Source: Phycisphaerae bacterium
GTDB taxonomy: Bacteria; Planctomycetota; Phycisphaerae; UBA1845
Assembly (NCBI GenBank): GCA_029260015.1
Contig: JAJDEB010000023.1
Coordinates: forward strand, 481,457 to 545,456
Direction: 5' to 3'
DNA length: 64,000 bases
The notes under the pieces were generated by a model. It saw only the letters and a list, made by a program, of their open reading frames with translations. It did not search any database and was not told the origin of the DNA. Below, piece after piece: positions 63,572 to 64,000 of this stretch. The position numbers and the translations under genes were made by a program. How positions within the stretch are numbered: the first letter of the stretch is position 1; every line of letters starts with the position of its first letter.

Positions 63572-64000
63572 GTGACCCGATCTCATGGAAAACCAGACTT
63601 CAAGGACGCCGCTTCCTCGGGTGAAATGCCCACTGACGGAATCTCCGTTGCACAATCAGGACGTCTTAACCGCATTTGGCCCTGGATCGTTATCGTCATC
63701 GTTGCATTCGGTATCCGCGGCGCATACCTCTGGCAAATCCGAACGATCCCGTACTTCACCAACCCGGTGGGCGATGCTGCGTCATATGACGGTTGGGCAC
63801 AGGAAATCGCCAGCGGTAACTGGATGGGCGATCAAGTGTTCTACCAAGCCCCCGGTTACCCTTACTTCCTCGCGGTCGTATACTCAGTATCCGGTGAGGC
63901 CAACCGACTGGTCGCAGCGCGTCTCGTACAGATCGCACTGGGCGCGTTGTCGTGCCTCTTCGTCGGACTCGCGACGGCGCGACTATTTTCACGAAACGCC
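63572..64000 (+). CDS. GT39/ArnT-like membrane glycosyltransferase (C-terminus outside window)
   Basis: About 143 residues of a larger protein. The first helix is WPWIVIVIVAFGIRGAYLW, followed by DAASYDGWAQEIASGNWMGD and QAPGYPYFLAVVYSVSG, the early luminal loop typical of GT-C (ArnT/PMT-like) glycosyltransferases with the acidic residues that hold the lipid-phosphate sugar. The frame can begin at GTG 63572 or ATG 63626; neither has a convincing ribosome site. It probably decorates a surface glycan or protein. Confidence 0.75.
   Translation, partial: MTRSHGKPDFKDAASSGEMPTDGISVAQSGRLNRIWPWIVIVIVAFGIRGAYLWQIRTIPYFTNPVGDAASYDGWAQEIASGNWMGDQVFYQAPGYPYFLAVVYSVSGEANRLVAARLVQIALGALSCLFVGLATARLFSRNA

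Overview
The window looks like chromosomal DNA of a Planctomycetota bacterium, probably Phycisphaerae-like. This is inferred from gene content, not from a marker gene. The pointers are a prepilin-type protein with a C-terminal FGDGH (H-X9-DG style) motif, an extracellular protein with repeated GACC cysteine modules and a dockerin-like tail, an EpsI-type exosortase-associated protein beside a giant TPR protein, small membrane proteins with zinc ribbons, a eukaryote-like UDP-sugar pyrophosphorylase, and many GTAG-footed hairpin repeats between genes. Base composition is moderately GC-rich, and genes lie on both strands in short transcription units.

Layout. 1-9.3 kb: a multi-PAS histidine kinase (cut by the window edge), an unpaired CoA-transferase subunit B, a UDP-sugar pyrophosphorylase, a Tat-exported DUF362 protein, a pseudopilin with a clear terminator, and a Nudix hydrolase. 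9.3-12 kb: a class V aminotransferase, then a retron-like unit (structured msr-msd-type RNA followed by a reverse transcriptase with NAxxH, YADD and VTG motifs and an N-terminal membrane helix). 12-21.7 kb: an L,D-transpeptidase, a PyrK-like flavoprotein behind a strong promoter and a structured leader, and an ABC-2 exporter whose ATPase is separated from its two permeases by a BNR-repeat/MoaD-ThiS gene pair. 21.7-31.3 kb: ligA, etfB-etfA, a HhH-GPD glycosylase, a CPBP protease, a secreted amidohydrolase, an ABM-domain protein, and a two-gene cassette bracketed by inverted GTAG repeats. 31.5-42 kb: a metzincin-like lipoprotein, tRNA-Lys(CTT), an MBOAT/SGNH acyl-transfer pair, a GT-C/TPR membrane protein, a YkgJ-type cysteine-cluster protein and a NeuD/PglD-like acyltransferase. 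41.9-53 kb: EpsI-like protein, a 1535-residue TPR protein, two CNNM/CorC proteins, the GACC/dockerin protein, a degenerate receiver and a STAS protein. 53-64 kb: moaC overlapping a free-standing IF2_N-like domain gene, typA, an ssnA/ygfK-like divergent pair, a small phage-flavoured group (holin-like protein, ABC ATPase-GNAT fusion, S24 repressor with a perfect operator) and the start of a GT39-like membrane glycosyltransferase.

The most unusual system is the retron at 10.5-12.0 kb. Its RNA has 13-bp perfect outer complementary ends, short msr-like hairpins and an 18-bp msd-like stem-loop. Its reverse transcriptase carries a membrane-anchored extension of about 95 residues, and no separate effector gene is visible. 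Secondary points of interest are the family of GTAG-footed REP-like pairs that sit within a few bases of gene ends, a YgfK homologue lacking the internal GltD-like flavin module, and a stand-alone IF2 N-terminal domain translationally coupled to moaC. All functions are assigned by reading motifs; no database search was run.
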